From Amycolatopsis eburnea (GTDB taxonomy: Bacteria; Actinomycetota; Actinomycetes; Mycobacteriales; Pseudonocardiaceae), in assembly GCF_003937945.1 (NCBI RefSeq), contig NZ_RSEC01000033.1, positions 62,001 through 126,000 of the forward strand: DNA of 64,000 nt. Direction: 5' to 3'. Both the position numbers and the translations under genes were made by a program. Below are positions 47,621 to 56,001 of this stretch, piece by piece. The notes under the pieces are model-generated. The model made no database searches. It saw only the letters and a program-made list of their open reading frames with translations, and was not told the DNA's origin. Numbering within the stretch: position 1 is the first letter of the stretch; each line of letters opens with the position of its first letter.

Positions 47621-48467
47621 GCGCCCCGCCCAGCGGCCGGTCGACCCGGACGGACGCGTAGCGGTCACCGCGCGTTTCGCCACGGTTGACGATCACCACC
47701 GGCTTGCCCGCCTTCGCCGCGTGGCGGACGAACCGGAGACCGGACATCACCGTCAGGGACGAGCCGAGCACCAGCAGCGCGTCGGCGGCGTCAACCAGGC
47801 GATAGCACTGCTCGACGCGCGGGCGCGGGACGTTCTCGCCGAAGAACACCACGTCCGGCTTGAGCACCCCGGAAACGCAGTCCGCGCACGGCACGGTCGT
47901 GAAACGGCGGACGACGTCGTCGGGCAGTTCGACGTCGCCGTCGGGGTTGATGCGGGTGGCCGCGCCGTCGAACGCGGCGTTCGCCGCCCGGAGCCGGCGG
48001 TCCAGCTCCGCGCGCGGGCTCGTGCGGCGGCAATCGAGGCAGATCACGCGGTCGAGGCTGCCGTGCAGTTCGATCGCGTCCGCCGTGCCCGCCGCCTGGT
48101 GCAGGCCGTCGACGTTCTGCGTGATAACGCCGTCGACGTACCCGCCTTCGTACAGGGCCGTCACCGCACGGTGGCCGTCGTTGGGGTCGGCGCGGGCGAT
48201 CGTGCGCCAGCCGAGGTGGCTGCGCGCCCAGTACCGCTGCCGTCCCTCGGCGCTGGTGACGAACTCGTCGTAGGTCATCGGCGTGTGGCGGCGCAGGCTG
48301 CCGGTTTCGCCGCGGTAGTCGGGGATCCCGGACTCGGTGGACAGCCCGGCGCCGCTCAGCACGGCGACGCGGCCGCGCGCGACGACGTCGGTCAGCTCGT
48401 CGAGGCTGGACGTCCGCGGCAGCGGCGCGTCCGCCGACGTCCAGGAGAGGGTGGGGCGGGTCCGCAC
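47568..48467 (-). CDS. Sir2-family NAD-dependent protein deacylase
   Basis: A 299-residue sirtuin. Motifs: VAVLSGAGLSTESGIPDYRG (NAD site, near residue 35), VITQNVDGLHQAAG with HGSLDRVIC (catalytic His near 130), and the zinc Cys pairs CLDC and CADC, spaced more widely than in CobB because of a 45-residue insert. GSSLTVMSGLRF and VNRGETRGD follow. It removes acetyl or other acyl groups from Lys using NAD. GTG 48467 overlaps the MarR-GNAT stop (TAGTG), so the deacylase is coupled to an acetyltransferase fusion gene. Confidence 0.92.
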   Translation of the reverse strand: MRTRPTLSWTSADAPLPRTSSLDELTDVVARGRVAVLSGAGLSTESGIPDYRGETGSLRRHTPMTYDEFVTSAEGRQRYWARSHLGWRTIARADPNDGHRAVTALYEGGYVDGVITQNVDGLHQAAGTADAIELHGSLDRVICLDCRRTSPRAELDRRLRAANAAFDGAATRINPDGDVELPDDVVRRFTTVPCADCVSGVLKPDVVFFGENVPRPRVEQCYRLVDAADALLVLGSSLTVMSGLRFVRHAAKAGKPVVIVNRGETRGDRYASVRVDRPLGGALTELAARLGCADPGRTA

Positions 48468-49369
48468 TAAGCCAGGGTACGTGGCCCGGCGAGGTGCTTC
48501 TCGAACCAGTGATCGGCGTAGTGCTCGTCGTTGAACGCCGGAACCTCCCGGTAGCCGGCCGCGCGGTAGAGCCCGATCGCCTCGGCGAGCGCGCGGTTGG
48601 TCTCCAGCCGCAGCGTCCGGACGCCGTGCGCGGCGGCGTGCGCCTCCAGCTCGGCGAGCAGCCGCCGGCCCAGCCCGAGGCCGCGCGCCGACGGCGCCAC
48701 CCACATCCGCTTGACCTCGGCCGGCGCGTCGCCGTGGAACTTCAGCGCACCGCACCCGACCGGTTCGGCGTGCAGCGTGGCGACCAGCAGCACGCCGGAC
48801 GGCGGCGTCATCTCGGCGTCGGCGGCAGGGATGCTGAGCTCGGGGTCGAACCCGCCGTCGAACCGCTCGGCCAGCTCGGCGAAGTAGGCACGCAGGCAGA
48901 ACCGGGCCGCGGGCCGCACCGGCGGGCACACCCCGACCTCGACGGCCGACGCCGTCAGCAGCCGCTCGACCTCGCCCATCGCGGCCACAAGCCGGGCCCG
49001 CTGTCCGCCGGACAGCGGCCCGAGGATCGCCGCGGCCGCGTCGTCGGACAGCCGGTCGAGGACGGCGCGTTCGGCCACCCCGGCCTCGGTCAGCCGAGCG
49101 GTCCGCACCCGCCCATCGCCGTCACTCGGCTCGACCCGCACCAGGCCGTCGTGTTCGAGCCCGCGCAGCAGCCGGCTCAGGTAGCCGGAGTCGAGGTCGA
49201 GCCGTTCGCGCAGTTCACGCACGTCCAGGCCGGCCGCGCCGATCTCCCACAGCACCCGCGCCTGGCCGAGCGGCCGGTCCCGGGCGAGGAAGGCGTCGTC
49301 GAGCGCGCCGATCCGCTGGGTGACCGTGCGGTTGAACCGCCGGACGCCGTCGATCAGCTCCCGATCCAT
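48467..49369 (-). CDS. MarR-GNAT fusion protein
   Basis: A 300-residue protein with a MarR winged helix (residues about 10-140: LGQARVLWEIGAAGLDVRELRERLDLDSGYLSRLLRG in part, and the DGRVRTARLTEAG wing) and a GNAT acetyltransferase domain (about 155-295: VKRMWVAPSARGLGLGRRLL is the acetyl-CoA loop). This fusion is known in bacteria; it may sense an acceptor or acetyl-CoA state and regulate its own promoter. A perfect palindrome TGACTATAGTCA overlaps the -10 box just upstream. Coupled with a sirtuin downstream. Confidence 0.9.
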   Translation of the reverse strand: MDRELIDGVRRFNRTVTQRIGALDDAFLARDRPLGQARVLWEIGAAGLDVRELRERLDLDSGYLSRLLRGLEHDGLVRVEPSDGDGRVRTARLTEAGVAERAVLDRLSDDAAAAILGPLSGGQRARLVAAMGEVERLLTASAVEVGVCPPVRPAARFCLRAYFAELAERFDGGFDPELSIPAADAEMTPPSGVLLVATLHAEPVGCGALKFHGDAPAEVKRMWVAPSARGLGLGRRLLAELEAHAAAHGVRTLRLETNRALAEAIGLYRAAGYREVPAFNDEHYADHWFEKHLAGPRTLA

Positions 49370-49373
49370 TCCC

Positions 49374-49385
49374 TGACTATAGTCA
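49374..49385 (-). promoter_or_regulatory. MarR-type palindrome over a leaderless promoter
   Basis: TGACTATAGTCA is a perfect 12-bp palindrome. Read on the minus strand it contains TATAGT (49382 to 49377), followed by CAGGGA and then ATG 49369, the spacing of a leaderless transcript. Binding by the MarR domain would block RNA polymerase directly. Confidence 0.65.
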
Positions 49386-49389
49386 GCGA

Positions 49390-50301
49390 TCAGGCGTCGT
49401 CCCAGACGGAGCCGGCGTCCACAAAGGACTTCAGGAGGCCGGTCAGCCGGGCGTCGCCGCGGCCGTTCAGCTCGTCGGAGGCGATGCGGCGGGCGACGCC
49501 GGCGAGGAAGTCGGCGATCTGGACCCGGGCGTCGGCGCGGGAGTCGACGAACCGGACGCCGGCCAGCCGGGGGCCGAGGGTGGCCTTGAGCTGGAGCACG
49601 CGTTCGGGGGTGAGCGCGAGCTGCTCGTCGTGGACCAGGGCGACCGGGGTGCCGTCCGCACTCCAGTGGCGGACCGTGTGGATCACCGCGGGCACCAGCG
49701 GGTCCAGCACCGGCACCAGACCCGGGTCGCTCGCCAGCCGGGCGCGGTAGGCGGCCACGCGCTCACGGCCGCCGCGGAAGCGGGCGACGATCCCGCCGAC
49801 TTCGCCCGGGGTCGCGGCGAGGTCGTCGACCAGCGCGAAGAACCGCTCCGGCGACGTCGTCACGCCGCGCCGGGGGTTGAGCCGCAGGACGCTGGTGAAC
49901 GCGGTCAGGAAGTACTCCCAGCGTTCGGCGCCGAACGCCGTGGGGCCCGCGCGGTAGAGGGTGCGGGCCAGGTCGCTCGTGCCCGGTCCGGCCAGAAGTT
50001 CGACCGCGGCCCGGACGGCGAAGAGCGTCTTGTCGGTCAGGTGCACGTGGCCGCGGCCCGCGAGCGGGCCACCGGGGTCGAGCAGCCACTCGAGGACGGC
50101 GCGGTGCTTGGCGCGCAGCAGGTGGTTGGCCTTGTACTCCTCGGCCGGGGAGCCGATCCGCGCCCTGATCTCCCGCACGCACTCCGCGGCGGCGGCCGGG
50201 GTCAGCCGCACTCCCGCGTGGGCGAAGACGTCGGTTTCGCCGCCGAGCAGGTTTTCGCCCTCGGAGCCCGACTCGTCGCAGGCGATCTCGACCGGGCTCA
50301 C
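49390..50301 (-). CDS. DUF3800 domain protein
   Basis: A 303-residue protein of the DUF3800 group. The N-terminal strand holds the family motif EIACDESGSEGEN (Asp and Glu near residues 8-9), and the C-terminal part has VRFVDSRADARVQIADFLAGVARR, giving the paired acidic residues expected of an RNase H-like fold. DUF3800 proteins occur in mobile and defence neighbourhoods but their activity is unproven. Here it stands alone, upstream of and on the same strand as the MarR-GNAT. GTG 50301 starts just before the DESG strand, as usual. Confidence 0.78.
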   Translation of the reverse strand: MSPVEIACDESGSEGENLLGGETDVFAHAGVRLTPAAAAECVREIRARIGSPAEEYKANHLLRAKHRAVLEWLLDPGGPLAGRGHVHLTDKTLFAVRAAVELLAGPGTSDLARTLYRAGPTAFGAERWEYFLTAFTSVLRLNPRRGVTTSPERFFALVDDLAATPGEVGGIVARFRGGRERVAAYRARLASDPGLVPVLDPLVPAVIHTVRHWSADGTPVALVHDEQLALTPERVLQLKATLGPRLAGVRFVDSRADARVQIADFLAGVARRIASDELNGRGDARLTGLLKSFVDAGSVWDDA

Positions 50302-50429
50302 CCGCCCGATGGTGCCAGAGCGAGCGCCCCGCGGCGACCGCTTTGCCCGGGTCACGGTTGAGCCACGGCGGCTAACGACCACGGCGGGTGCGGTGACTCG
50401 CGAAGAACAGGAGGTTCCCGGGAGGCGCG

Positions 50430-52058
50430 ATGGCCAAGAACGACCGCCCGGCCCGGCTCGCACTCACCGCGGCCGTGGTCGCGTTGCTGCTCGGCGGGAC
50501 GGGAACCCTGGTGCAGCAACGGTTTCCGGCGCGTCCGGGCGGGACGGTCGCCGGCATCGAGGTCACCGGCGCGCCCGCGGTGGTGCGCCCGGCCCCGGAA
50601 CCGGGTGTGGCGACGCCGTTGACGCACCGGGCTGGTGGCGGAGCGGACATCGGGTTCACCGGGGGTGCGCCGCGGGTGCGGATCGCGGCGCCGGCACCGC
50701 CACCGGGATTCGCGGCGGTCGTCATCACGGCGGAGGGCACCCGGCTGCTGCCGGCCGCGTACGACACTGCTACGCGGAGCATCGTGGCGGACTTGCCGCG
50801 GCCGGGGCGGTTCTGGGGTGGGGTGCTTGACCTCGCGGCGCTTGGTCGCGATGTGGTGCCGGGTTTGGTGGCGCGGCCGGAGTGTGCGGGGCGTGCGGCG
50901 AGTTTTGGTGGGGTGACTGTCGCCGCGGGCTCGGTCGCGAGTTCGACCGGTCCCGGACACGCGGCCACCGGTCCCCGGCAGGCCGCCGGATCCGGCAGCG
51001 CACCCAGCGACGGCGGCAATGCGGCGATTTCCGGCGGCGTCGGGCACACCGTAAGTTCCGGCGGCTCGACAACCAAGCCCGCGCGTGCAGCCAGTCCTGA
51101 CAACACCGCCAACGCCGTCCCCGGGCAGCCGCAACCTCCGGTGTGGGTCTGCGTGACCGCCAACGCCGGGCACGCGGGGATCACCCTGACCTCGAACGCG
51201 CGCGTTCCGTACCGGATCGCCGTCCCGCCGGGCTGGCCGGAATCCGGCGCGCGGACCAGGCCGCCGCAACCGCGGGATCTGCTGTGGCCGGGGACCACGG
51301 TCACCTACGAAGTCCCGTTCAACCACCTCCCGGCGACACTGCGCGGCCAAGCCGATCCCGGCGCCGCCCTCGGTGCCACGCTTGCCGCGGCGGCCCAGCG
51401 CGTCGCCGCGCTGTTCGGTGAGGCGGACCGGGCCGCGCCGGACGTCCTGACCTGCGCCGCCGCCGTCGCGAGTGCGCGCTATGCCGCGGACGCACCCGTG
51501 GCCGCCGGGGTCTGGGCGGCGCTCGGGCCGTGTCACCTCGACGGCGGCGAGACCGTGCGCTGGTTCCTCGCCGCCGGGATCGAGGACGTGGCCCGCGGGG
51601 CGGCCGCGGCGGGGCCCGCCTTCGACGTCCCGATCACGACCGGCCGCGCGCGGCAGTTCACCCCAACCGTCGAGTACCGGCCCAAGCCCGCGGCCGCGAC
51701 GACTCGCGTGGCCGGGCGGTGCGACGCGGTGTCGGCGGTGTCCGGCCGTCACGACGCCTACCGGTGCGCCGGCGGCGGGACCACCTACGACCCGTGCTTC
51801 GCCGGGCCGGAGCCGCGGGTCGTCTGTCCGACGTCGGCGACCGGGGCGGTGCTGCTGACCTACGCCGATGGCCTGCCGTCGCCGCCGCAAGCCGGTGGGA
51901 CGGCCGATCCCTTCCTGCTCGCGCTCGCGGACGGCGTGCAGTGCCTCGCCGTCGCGAGTGGCGGGTACGCGTGCGGGGACGGCGAGGCCCGTGACGTGGA
52001 CACGTCGAGTCCGATGTGGATGGTTGACGGCCGGGTCGTCGTGAAGGCCTACACCTAG
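50430..52058 (+). CDS. Unknown secreted or membrane-anchored protein, 542 aa
   Basis: I do not recognise this protein. Residues 10-30 are a signal peptide or anchor (LALTAAVVALLLGGTGTLV) after MAKNDRPAR. Residues about 150-235 are low-complexity Gly/Ser/Thr/Ala/Pro and differ in base use from the rest. The C-terminal 300 residues have about 14 Cys residues, suggesting several disulfides, plus repeats of GRCDAVSAVSGRHDAYRCAGGG style reminiscent of LppU/SCO3897-like secreted domains. GGGAGGCGCG before the ATG supports the start. It is tail to tail with the Rieske gene (4-nt overlap). Confidence 0.72.
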   Translation: MAKNDRPARLALTAAVVALLLGGTGTLVQQRFPARPGGTVAGIEVTGAPAVVRPAPEPGVATPLTHRAGGGADIGFTGGAPRVRIAAPAPPPGFAAVVITAEGTRLLPAAYDTATRSIVADLPRPGRFWGGVLDLAALGRDVVPGLVARPECAGRAASFGGVTVAAGSVASSTGPGHAATGPRQAAGSGSAPSDGGNAAISGGVGHTVSSGGSTTKPARAASPDNTANAVPGQPQPPVWVCVTANAGHAGITLTSNARVPYRIAVPPGWPESGARTRPPQPRDLLWPGTTVTYEVPFNHLPATLRGQADPGAALGATLAAAAQRVAALFGEADRAAPDVLTCAAAVASARYAADAPVAAGVWAALGPCHLDGGETVRWFLAAGIEDVARGAAAAGPAFDVPITTGRARQFTPTVEYRPKPAAATTRVAGRCDAVSAVSGRHDAYRCAGGGTTYDPCFAGPEPRVVCPTSATGAVLLTYADGLPSPPQAGGTADPFLLALADGVQCLAVASGGYACGDGEARDVDTSSPMWMVDGRVVVKAYT

Positions 52059-52471
52059 GCGAGGGTGATCTTGCCGCCGGTGACCGTGACCGCCTTCTTC
52101 GGCAGCGGCTGGGCCGCCGGGCCGTTGGCGACCGAGCCGTCGGCGATCTTGAACTTGCTGCCGTGGCACGGGCAGTCGATCGTGCCGTTCGCGACGGTGT
52201 CCACCGTGCAGCCCTGGTGGGTGCAGACGGCGGAGAAGGCCGCGAAGGTGCCGGCCACCGGCTGGGTCACCACCACCTGCCGGTCCGCGAACACCTTGCC
52301 GCCGCCGACGGGGATGTCGGCGGCCGCGCCGAGCGACGTGCCCCCAGGAGCCGCCGAGGGCGGCGGGGCCTGAGTGCCGCCGTAGGTACTGCAGCCGGCC
52401 ACCAGGCCCGCGCCCAATACCGTCAGCGCCGTCCGGCGCGCCAGCACCGGGTCCGTGTCGTCGTCACGCAC
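52055..52471 (-). CDS. Rieske [2Fe-2S] lipoprotein, Tat-type signal
   Basis: A 138-residue exported electron carrier. Twin Arg at residues 12-13, then a hydrophobic segment and lipobox LVAGCS (Cys27). Cluster ligands are Cys83 and His85 in CTHQGC and Cys100 and His103 in CPCHGS, with Cys88 and Cys102 as the usual disulfide. A Pro-rich linker separates anchor and domain. It follows the DUF6529 membrane gene by 13 nt, and together they look like a small membrane redox unit. GTG 52471. Confidence 0.92.
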   Translation of the reverse strand: MRDDDTDPVLARRTALTVLGAGLVAGCSTYGGTQAPPPSAAPGGTSLGAAADIPVGGGKVFADRQVVVTQPVAGTFAAFSAVCTHQGCTVDTVANGTIDCPCHGSKFKIADGSVANGPAAQPLPKKAVTVTGGKITLA

Positions 52472-52484
52472 TTTCGTCCTCCGC

Positions 52485-53027
52485 CTAGAAGGTCAAGCCG
52501 GACTGGGTGAAGAACCACAGCGACGCGCTCAGCCACAGCCCGACCAGCCCGGTGAAGACCAGCCCGCCGAGCACCGGCAGCGCCCAGCCGGGCGCGCCGT
52601 CCTTGCGCAGTAGCAACATCTTCGCGACGAACACGCCGTAGAAGAAGCAGCCCAGCAGCGAATGCAGCAGCACGCGGGTGTCGAACGACTGGAACCCGAG
52701 CGCGTAGAGGCAGTGCAGCGCCACCGGGATCGACACGAGGAACGCGATCCGGCCCGACCAGCGGTGCACGGCGCCCATCCACGCAGGGGTCGCGCCGAGC
52801 TTGCCGTACAGCGAAAGCGCCGACAGCAGCTGGACGATCGCGAGCACGACGACCACCGTGGCCAGCCACGCCTTCACCGACTGCGGGCTGGAGAACCCGG
52901 CGACGTTCACCGCGACGCCGGTCGGCGTGTGCAGGCTGCCGTAGACGCCGAGCACCACCGCCACGACGGCGCCGGCGAACAGCGGGACCAGGAGCGCGAC
53001 CGCGGTGCGGTGCCCGGCCGTGGTCAT
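52485..53027 (-). CDS. DUF6529 multi-helix membrane protein (possible cytochrome b-like)
   Basis: A 180-residue membrane protein with five predicted helices. His residues lie in AVHRWSGRIAF, PVALHCLYALGF and RVLLHSLLGC, spaced through helices 3-4 as in cytochrome b561/ferric-reductase folds, so it may bind heme and pass electrons to the Rieske lipoprotein downstream. This is inference from residues and neighbours. ATG 53027 overlaps the preceding gene stop (ATGA). Confidence 0.75.
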   Translation of the reverse strand: MTTAGHRTAVALLVPLFAGAVVAVVLGVYGSLHTPTGVAVNVAGFSSPQSVKAWLATVVVVLAIVQLLSALSLYGKLGATPAWMGAVHRWSGRIAFLVSIPVALHCLYALGFQSFDTRVLLHSLLGCFFYGVFVAKMLLLRKDGAPGWALPVLGGLVFTGLVGLWLSASLWFFTQSGLTF

Positions 53028-53698
53028 CCGAAGTCACCGGTCCCGGCCAGGCCGCTGATCGCCTCGGCGGGCACGGCGGCGCCGTCGACGGTCGCGGTGC
53101 CGCGGGCCGGGTCGAGCGGCGGGGCGGCCGTCGCGTCGTCGCCCGCGGCCAGGATGCCGACCTGGCTGCCGTCGGGCAGCACGATCCAGCCCGCCTTCGC
53201 CTGACGGCCCTTGACCTTCGGCGTCGCGCGGTAGAGCCCGGCGGGCTTCTTCGCCACCGGCGCGGTGAACTGCCACGTCCTTCCGGACGCGGTCACCGTG
53301 CCGGTGGCCGCCGTGGCGTCGAAACTCCCCGTCAGGGCGGCGTTCTTGGCGCCCTTCAGGTCCAGCTTCCCGCCGGTTGTCGCGCCTTGCAGCCACGCTT
53401 CGACCTTCTTGCCGTCGCAGAGGTAGGCGATGGCGTGGCCGTCGCGCACCGACACCGCGACCGATGCGCCACCGCCGGTCACCCGCCCGGCGTAGTCCGC
53501 CCGTGCGGGCGCCGCGGGCTTCGGCGCTTCCGACGTCGTCGCGGCCGGGGGCGGTGCGGTGCTGCTCGCGGCACCCGCCGCGCTCGCGGCCCCGGCGACC
53601 GGCGCGGCGCCGGTCCCGGTCGCCAGGTTGACGATCCCGATCCCGCCGGCGAGCGCGACGCCGGCGAGCAACGTGTACAACGGCCCCGGATGTTTCAT
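53024..53698 (-). CDS. Exported protein of unknown function in Rieske operon, 224 aa
   Basis: Residues 1-30 form a signal or anchor segment (YTLLAGVALAGGIGIVNLATG), followed by an Ala/Pro/Thr linker to about residue 68 and a beta-rich domain with SVAVSVRDGHAIAYLCDGKKVEAWLQG in part, GTVTASGRTWQFTAPV and KAGWIVLPDGSQVGIL. The domain is like a small serine-protease-inhibitor or lipocalin-like sheet, but I cannot name it. First gene of the three-gene minus-strand unit with DUF6529 and Rieske. GGGGAAGAGC precedes the ATG. Confidence 0.7.
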   Translation of the reverse strand: MKHPGPLYTLLAGVALAGGIGIVNLATGTGAAPVAGAASAAGAASSTAPPPAATTSEAPKPAAPARADYAGRVTGGGASVAVSVRDGHAIAYLCDGKKVEAWLQGATTGGKLDLKGAKNAALTGSFDATAATGTVTASGRTWQFTAPVAKKPAGLYRATPKVKGRQAKAGWIVLPDGSQVGILAAGDDATAAPPLDPARGTATVDGAAVPAEAISGLAGTGDFG

Positions 53699-53831
53699 GC
53701 TCTTCCCCGCATTCCCCTGACCCACCACCGTGCCCGTAACACGGAGGTCGGGGCGGAACGGCTCAACGCTACGCGCGGAAAAGAGGTATCGCTTAGCCGC
53801 TGCAAGCGGGTGCTTCTGGTTGACTGGCGCC

Positions 53832-54854
53832 ATGCTGCCCTGGGAAGGCGACCTCGCCGGCCGGCTCGACCGGCACACCGTGGACTCCGAGCTGCTGCGC
53901 GGCAACCCGCTCGGCGACCCGCACGAACGGCCGCTGTGGGTGTACGTCCCGCCGGGCTACGACGACGGCGACGAGCGGTACCCGGCGGTGTACGTCATCC
54001 AGGGCTACACCGGGCACGTGGCGATGTGGGCCAACCGCACGCCGTTCCGGCAGACCTTCCTCGAGACCGCCGACGCGGTCTTCGCCGGCGGCACCCCGGG
54101 CTGCGTGGTCGTGTACGTCGACGCGTGGACCGCGTACGGCGGCTCCCAGTTCGTCGACTCGCCGGGCACCGGCCGCTACCACTCGTACCTGTGCGACGAG
54201 ATCGTGCCGTGGGTGGACGCGCGGTACCGCACCCTGCCGGTCCCGGAATCCCGCGCGATCGCCGGCAAGTCGTCGGGCGGGTTCGGCGCGATGATCACGC
54301 CGATGCTGCGCCCCGACCTGTTCGGCGCGCTGGCGACGCACGCCGGCGACTCGCTGTACGAGCTGAGCTACGTCCAGGACTTCGGCAAGGCGGCCCGCGC
54401 GCTGCGCGCCTACGACCAGGACATCCTCAAGTGGTGGGCGGACTTCCGCGCCCGCCCGGCGTTCACCAAGCCGGAGGACGCGACCCTGCTGCAGCTGCTC
54501 GGCGTCTCGGCGTGCTTCTCGGCGCGGGAGGACGGGACGCCGGAGCTGCCGTGCGACCCGCGGACCGGCGCGGTGCGGCCGGAGGTCTGGGCGCGCTGGC
54601 TGGCCTGGGACCCGGTCCGGATGGTGCCGGACCACGCGGCGGCGATCCGCGCGCTGCGCGCGGTGTGGATCGACGCGGGCACGAGCGACGAGTACTACCT
54701 CGACCTCGGCGCGGAGGCCTTCCGGGCGGCGATCGCCGAGGCTGGCCTGCCGGACGACCGGGTGCGCTTCGAGCTGTTCGACGCCGGCCACGCGGCGATC
54801 GACTACCGCTACCCGCTTTCGCTGGCGTGGCTGGCCGAGCGGCTCGCCCGGTGA
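53832..54854 (+). CDS. Esterase D-type alpha/beta hydrolase
   Basis: A 340-residue cytoplasmic hydrolase. It has WVYVPPGYDDGDERYPAVYVIQGYTGH, nucleophile Ser in AIAGKSSGGFGAM near residue 144, and a late Asp/His pair in WIDAGTSDEYY and LFDAGHAAIDYRY, in line with the esterase D/Fes family. Such enzymes cut acyl glucose, trehalose mycolate, siderophore or simple esters; substrate unknown. Overlaps the next hydrolase by 4 nt. Confidence 0.84.
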   Translation: MLPWEGDLAGRLDRHTVDSELLRGNPLGDPHERPLWVYVPPGYDDGDERYPAVYVIQGYTGHVAMWANRTPFRQTFLETADAVFAGGTPGCVVVYVDAWTAYGGSQFVDSPGTGRYHSYLCDEIVPWVDARYRTLPVPESRAIAGKSSGGFGAMITPMLRPDLFGALATHAGDSLYELSYVQDFGKAARALRAYDQDILKWWADFRARPAFTKPEDATLLQLLGVSACFSAREDGTPELPCDPRTGAVRPEVWARWLAWDPVRMVPDHAAAIRALRAVWIDAGTSDEYYLDLGAEAFRAAIAEAGLPDDRVRFELFDAGHAAIDYRYPLSLAWLAERLAR

Positions 54855-55702
54855 CCGCGTTCGCCGAACACGACCTGACGCTGCCCGGCGGGCGCCTGCG
54901 CGTCTACGACAGCGGCGGTCCGGGGCGGCTCACCGTCCTCTGGCACCACGGCACGCCCAACCTCGGGGCGCCGCCCGGGCCGCTGCTCCCGCTCGGCGAG
55001 GAGCTCGGGATCCGCTGGATCTCCTACGACCGGCCCGGTTACGGCGGCTCGACGCCGGTGCCGGGCCGGACGGTCGGGGACGCGGCCGGGTACGCGACCG
55101 CGGTCGCCGACGCGCTCGGCGTCGGGCGCTTCGCCGTCCTGGGCCACTCCGGCGGCAGCTCCCACGCGCTCGCGTGCGCGGCGCTGCTGCCCGATCGCGT
55201 CCTCGCCGCCGCCGGTCTCGCCGCCGTGGCGCCGTTCCACGGCGAAGACTGGTTCGCGGGCATGACCGACCCGGGCGCCCTGCGCGCCGCCGTCGCCGGC
55301 CGGGCCGCCAAGGAGGCGTACGAAGCCGCCGCCGAGTTCGATCCCGCCGTCTTCACCGACGCCGACTTCGCCGTGTTGAAGGGGTCGTGGTCCTGGCTCG
55401 ACAGCGTCGTCCAGCCCGCGCTCGGGGCCGTCGGGCTGATCGACGACGACCTCGCCTACGTCGCGCCGTGGGGCGCCGACCCGGCCGCCATCACCGCGCC
55501 GCTGCTGCTGGTGCACGGCGAAGACGACCGGATGGTGCCCGCCGCGCACAGCCGGTGGCTCGCCGCGCGGTGTCCCCGCGCCGAACTCCGGCTCACCCCC
55601 GGCGACGGGCACCTCTCCGTGCTCGACCACGCCGCCGCCGCGCTCACCTGGCTCGCCGATCAGGCGAGCAGCGCGAGCGACGCGACCACGGGCGCCACGT
55701 AG
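54851..55702 (+). CDS. Alpha/beta-fold hydrolase
   Basis: A 283-residue hydrolase of the broad AB_hydrolase_1 group: oxyanion motif WHHGTPNLG, YDRPGYGGS, nucleophile Ser near residue 98 in VLGHSGGSSHAL, Asp in VHGEDDRMVP and His in GDGHLSVLDH. The unusual HHGTPN form of the oxyanion loop is common to a subset of actinobacterial lactonase/peptidase-like proteins. GTG 54851 overlaps the esterase stop. The C-terminal 43 bp overlap the convergent DoxX gene. Confidence 0.86.
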   Translation: MTAFAEHDLTLPGGRLRVYDSGGPGRLTVLWHHGTPNLGAPPGPLLPLGEELGIRWISYDRPGYGGSTPVPGRTVGDAAGYATAVADALGVGRFAVLGHSGGSSHALACAALLPDRVLAAAGLAAVAPFHGEDWFAGMTDPGALRAAVAGRAAKEAYEAAAEFDPAVFTDADFAVLKGSWSWLDSVVQPALGAVGLIDDDLAYVAPWGADPAAITAPLLLVHGEDDRMVPAAHSRWLAARCPRAELRLTPGDGHLSVLDHAAAALTWLADQASSASDATTGAT

Positions 55703-56001
55703 ATCAGCGGGAAGACCACGTGCGCGTACGCCCGGGCGCGCAGCACGGTGACGACCGCACCGGCGAAGTACAGCACCAGGCCGATCGCCGCCGCGACACC
55801 GATCCACGGCACGAACAGCCCGGCGACCAGCCCGGCCGCGCCTGCTGCCTTGGCCGCGCCGAGCCACGGCCACCACGCCTCGGGTACGCCGTATTCGGTG
55901 ATCGGCTCGACGACCCACTTCGCGCGGGCGAATACCGAGACCGCGGAGAACCCCACGAACGCGGCGGCGGCCAGGGTGACGATCAGGGAGGCAGTCGACA
56001 T
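55660..56001 (-). CDS. DoxX-like membrane protein
   Basis: A 113-residue protein with four helices: ASLIVTLAAAAFVGFSAVSVF, then the WVVEPITEYGVPEAWWPWLGAAKAAGAAGLVAGL segment typical of the DoxX_2 family (residues about 29-62), and two further helices. Family members may act in redox stress, but no biochemical role is sure. GAGGAG precedes ATG 56001. Single gene, convergent with the hydrolase. Confidence 0.83.
   Translation of the reverse strand: MSTASLIVTLAAAAFVGFSAVSVFARAKWVVEPITEYGVPEAWWPWLGAAKAAGAAGLVAGLFVPWIGVAAAIGLVLYFAGAVVTVLRARAYAHVVFPLIYVAPVVASLALLA

Noticed and set aside
49390..50301. Phage-defence island centred on the DUF3800 gene
   Set aside because: DUF3800 occurs in defence islands, but neighbours here are a MarR-GNAT, a sirtuin and an unknown secreted protein. 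The sirtuin has an ordinary deacylase layout rather than a defence fusion.
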